A stretch of 7,113 bases of DNA from an uncultured Burkholderiales bacterium (lineage in GTDB: Bacteria; Pseudomonadota; Gammaproteobacteria; Burkholderiales; Burkholderiaceae_C), in assembly GCA_903887655.1 (NCBI GenBank), contig CAISQQ010000500.1, positions 1-7,113 of the forward strand, in the 5' to 3' direction. Below are positions 5,775 through 7,113 of this stretch, in pieces. How positions within the stretch are numbered: the first letter of the stretch is position 1; every line of letters starts with the position of its first letter. The notes under the pieces are model-generated. The model worked only from the letters and a program-made list of their open reading frames with translations. It made no database searches and was not told the origin of the DNA. Both the position numbers and the translations under genes were made by a program.

Positions 5775-6844
5775 CCCGGCAAGCGCCCTCCCCGAGCTCC
5801 CCAAGCTCCCCCAGTTTCAGCGCAGAGCGCTTGAGGCTTTACTGCAGCGATATTTTGCAAGCCAAGGGCATGAGCCAAGAGGAGGCCAACAGCGTGGCCG
5901 ACGCCCTCATTTGGGCCAACTTGCGGGGCATGGACACGCATGGGGTGAGCCGCATACCGATGTACATGAGAATCATCGACAAAGGCGAGATGAACCCCAA
6001 AGCCCGTCTGGAATTGATCCACGACACTTTGGCCGTCAAAGTGATTGAAGCCAACCGCTCTGCAGGGCCCTTGGCCATGGGCTGGGCGAGTGACCTGGCC
6101 ATGGACATGGCGAAAAAGGCCGGCATCGGCATGGTGATGGTGAGAAACACCACCCACACGGCTGCGCTGGGCATCTATTCAGAAAAAATTGCCAAAGCCG
6201 GAATGTCTTGTCTAGCGATGGCGGCATCGAGACCCAACATGGCCTACTTCGGCGCCAAAGCCGCGGGCATCTCCACGGCGCCGTTGTCCTTGGCCGTTCC
6301 AGGCCCCAAGAACCAACCGATCCTGTTGGACATGGCTTCAAGCGTGGTCTCCATGGGCAAACTCTTGCAACACAAGGCCAAGCACCAAGCCCTGGAGCCC
6401 GGCTGGGCGCTCGATGAGGACGGCAACGAGACCACCGACTCCCAAGCCGCCTCGATTCCCCTCCCCCTTGGCGGGCCCAAAGGATCGGGCCTGTCGTTGA
6501 TGTTTGAGCTGATGACGAGCGTGCCCTTGATGAATCCCTTGGTGGGACATTTTTTCTCGGGCGAAGTCGAGTCTCAACGGCATTGCCAAAACGCCATGCT
6601 CATGGCCATCGACATCTACCAATTTTGTTCGCCAGCGCAATTTCAACAAGAAGTCGCTCAATGCGTGCAAACTCTCAAAGCCCTGCCCGTTGACGACAAG
6701 GTGGGGGAGATTTTGATGCCAGGCGAGCGGGGCTACCGAGAAAGTGAGCTTCGAGCCGTGAGCGGGATCTCTCTCCCGCCTTCGCTGCTCAACACGCTCA
6801 ATGAGATCGCTTTGCGCTTAAAAGTGGCGCATTTGGGGGCTTGA
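5771..6844 (+). CDS. Ldh-family NAD(P)-dependent oxidoreductase (malate/L-lactate dehydrogenase type)
   Basis: Cytoplasmic dehydrogenase of the Ldh_2 family (malate/L-lactate, ureidoglycolate and sulfolactate dehydrogenases, and imine reductases), unrelated to classical lactate dehydrogenase. It has 357 residues, the normal length. Motifs are NLRGMDTHGVSR (50-61), NTTH (126-129, His129 being the likely catalytic base), ILLDMASSVVSMGKL (184-198), GGPKGSGLSLMFELM (234-248) and LMPGERGYRE (315-324). The reaction is NAD(P)-linked interconversion of a 2-hydroxyacid and a 2-oxoacid, or reduction of a cyclic imine; motifs do not decide which. The first 15 residues are a Ser/Pro tail outside the conserved fold. 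The ATG overlaps the upstream Bug stop, which fixes the start and suggests that uptake and oxidation are coupled. It ends 4 bp before the convergent hydrolase gene, with no room for a separate terminator. Confidence 0.9.
   Translation: MTRQAPSPSSPSSPSFSAERLRLYCSDILQAKGMSQEEANSVADALIWANLRGMDTHGVSRIPMYMRIIDKGEMNPKARLELIHDTLAVKVIEANRSAGPLAMGWASDLAMDMAKKAGIGMVMVRNTTHTAALGIYSEKIAKAGMSCLAMAASRPNMAYFGAKAAGISTAPLSLAVPGPKNQPILLDMASSVVSMGKLLQHKAKHQALEPGWALDEDGNETTDSQAASIPLPLGGPKGSGLSLMFELMTSVPLMNPLVGHFFSGEVESQRHCQNAMLMAIDIYQFCSPAQFQQEVAQCVQTLKALPVDDKVGEILMPGERGYRESELRAVSGISLPPSLLNTLNEIALRLKVAHLGA
5790..5807 (+). repeat. 9-bp tandem duplication in the oxidoreductase 5' end
   Basis: CCCCGAGCT (5790-5798) and CCCCAAGCT (5799-5807) are adjacent and differ at one base; a further CCCCCAG follows. 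They encode the Ser-Ser-Pro run in the non-conserved N-terminal tail. Replication slippage is the simple explanation, and nine-base units keep the reading frame. Confidence 0.6.
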
Positions 6845-6848
6845 GCGC

Positions 6849-7113
6849 TCAGTCTTTCAAGGGCAAGTGCCGATGAATCCAAGCACTCACCAAGTCGATC
6901 ACCATGGCGTTGCCCTCACCCAGAATAAAATGATCCGTGTTGGCAAAGAGGTGCAGATCGGTGGGTTGTCCGGCATGGGCAAACAAGTCCACCGATTGTT
7001 CGGTGGGGGTCACCGTGTCGTTGGAGGGGTGCAGCAGCAGCAGTGGCCTGGGGGCAATTTGGCCCACCACGTCATTGGCTTTGAAATCAAACATGCTTTG
7101 GACCACTTCGTAG
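6849..7113 (-). CDS. Alpha/beta hydrolase, C-terminal part (cut by window edge)
   Basis: The last 87 or so residues of an alpha/beta hydrolase; the frame stays open to the right edge (reading Tyr-Glu-Val-Val-Gln-Ser-Met...), so the GTG at 7106 is an internal Val codon, not the start. Seen are the strand IAPRPLLLLHPSNDTVTP, whose Asp after Asn is placed as the acid of the catalytic triad, and NTDHFILGEGN, whose His is the likely triad base. The nucleophilic Ser and cap domain lie outside the window. Proteins with this tail are annotated as dienelactone hydrolase-like or prolyl-oligopeptidase-like enzymes that cleave esters or lactones. Its convergent position beside the Bug and Ldh genes suggests, but does not prove, a role in the same catabolic route. 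Confidence 0.8.
   Translation of the reverse strand, partial: YEVVQSMFDFKANDVVGQIAPRPLLLLHPSNDTVTPTEQSVDLFAHAGQPTDLHLFANTDHFILGEGNAMVIDLVSAWIHRHLPLKD

Noticed and set aside
1..7113. Mobile element, CRISPR array or toxin-antitoxin system
   Set aside because: No transposase, integrase, regularly spaced direct repeats of CRISPR type or small paired genes are visible.

Overview
The window looks like chromosomal DNA from a betaproteobacterium of the order Burkholderiales, probably near the Comamonadaceae. The grounds are the gene order tmk-holB-tatD followed by a secreted ankyrin-repeat protein, two Bug/TctC-type periplasmic binding proteins (a family greatly expanded in this order), and moderately GC-rich coding DNA with heavy TTG leucine use. 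The genus cannot be fixed from sequence reading alone.

Left part (1-3390, all + strand): a short AT-rich leader, then tmk (dTMP kinase), holB (DNA polymerase III delta' subunit) and tatD (metal-dependent DNase), packed as an operon with a 4-bp ATGA overlap and an 11-bp gap. After a 52-bp AT-rich spacer comes an exported ankyrin-repeat protein. The pilZ gene that sits between holB and tatD in many beta- and gammaproteobacteria is absent.

Middle (3391-3649): a 259-bp convergent intergenic stretch without a gene. It holds two long imperfect palindromes (3394-3476 and 3529-3605) and three 14-bp tandem repeats (3596-3637), the most unusual non-coding DNA in the window.

Right part (3650-7113): a small-molecule uptake and catabolism module. 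A Bug protein gene on the - strand diverges from a second Bug gene on the + strand, which is translationally coupled (ATGA) to an Ldh-family NAD(P)-dependent 2-hydroxyacid oxidoreductase. The divergent region holds a 61-bp imperfect palindrome that reaches the first Bug start codon, and a 27-codon reading frame ending in an ATGA overlap with the second Bug gene. An alpha/beta hydrolase, cut by the right edge, converges on the oxidoreductase with a 4-bp gap. The likely theme is capture and oxidation of a carboxylate or hydroxyacid; the substrate is not readable from sequence. No membrane subunits (TctA/TctB) or regulator lie in the window.

I see no RNA gene, CRISPR array, insertion sequence or clear new defence or mobile system. 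Most of the window is ordinary; the points worth a second look are the structured intergenic regions.
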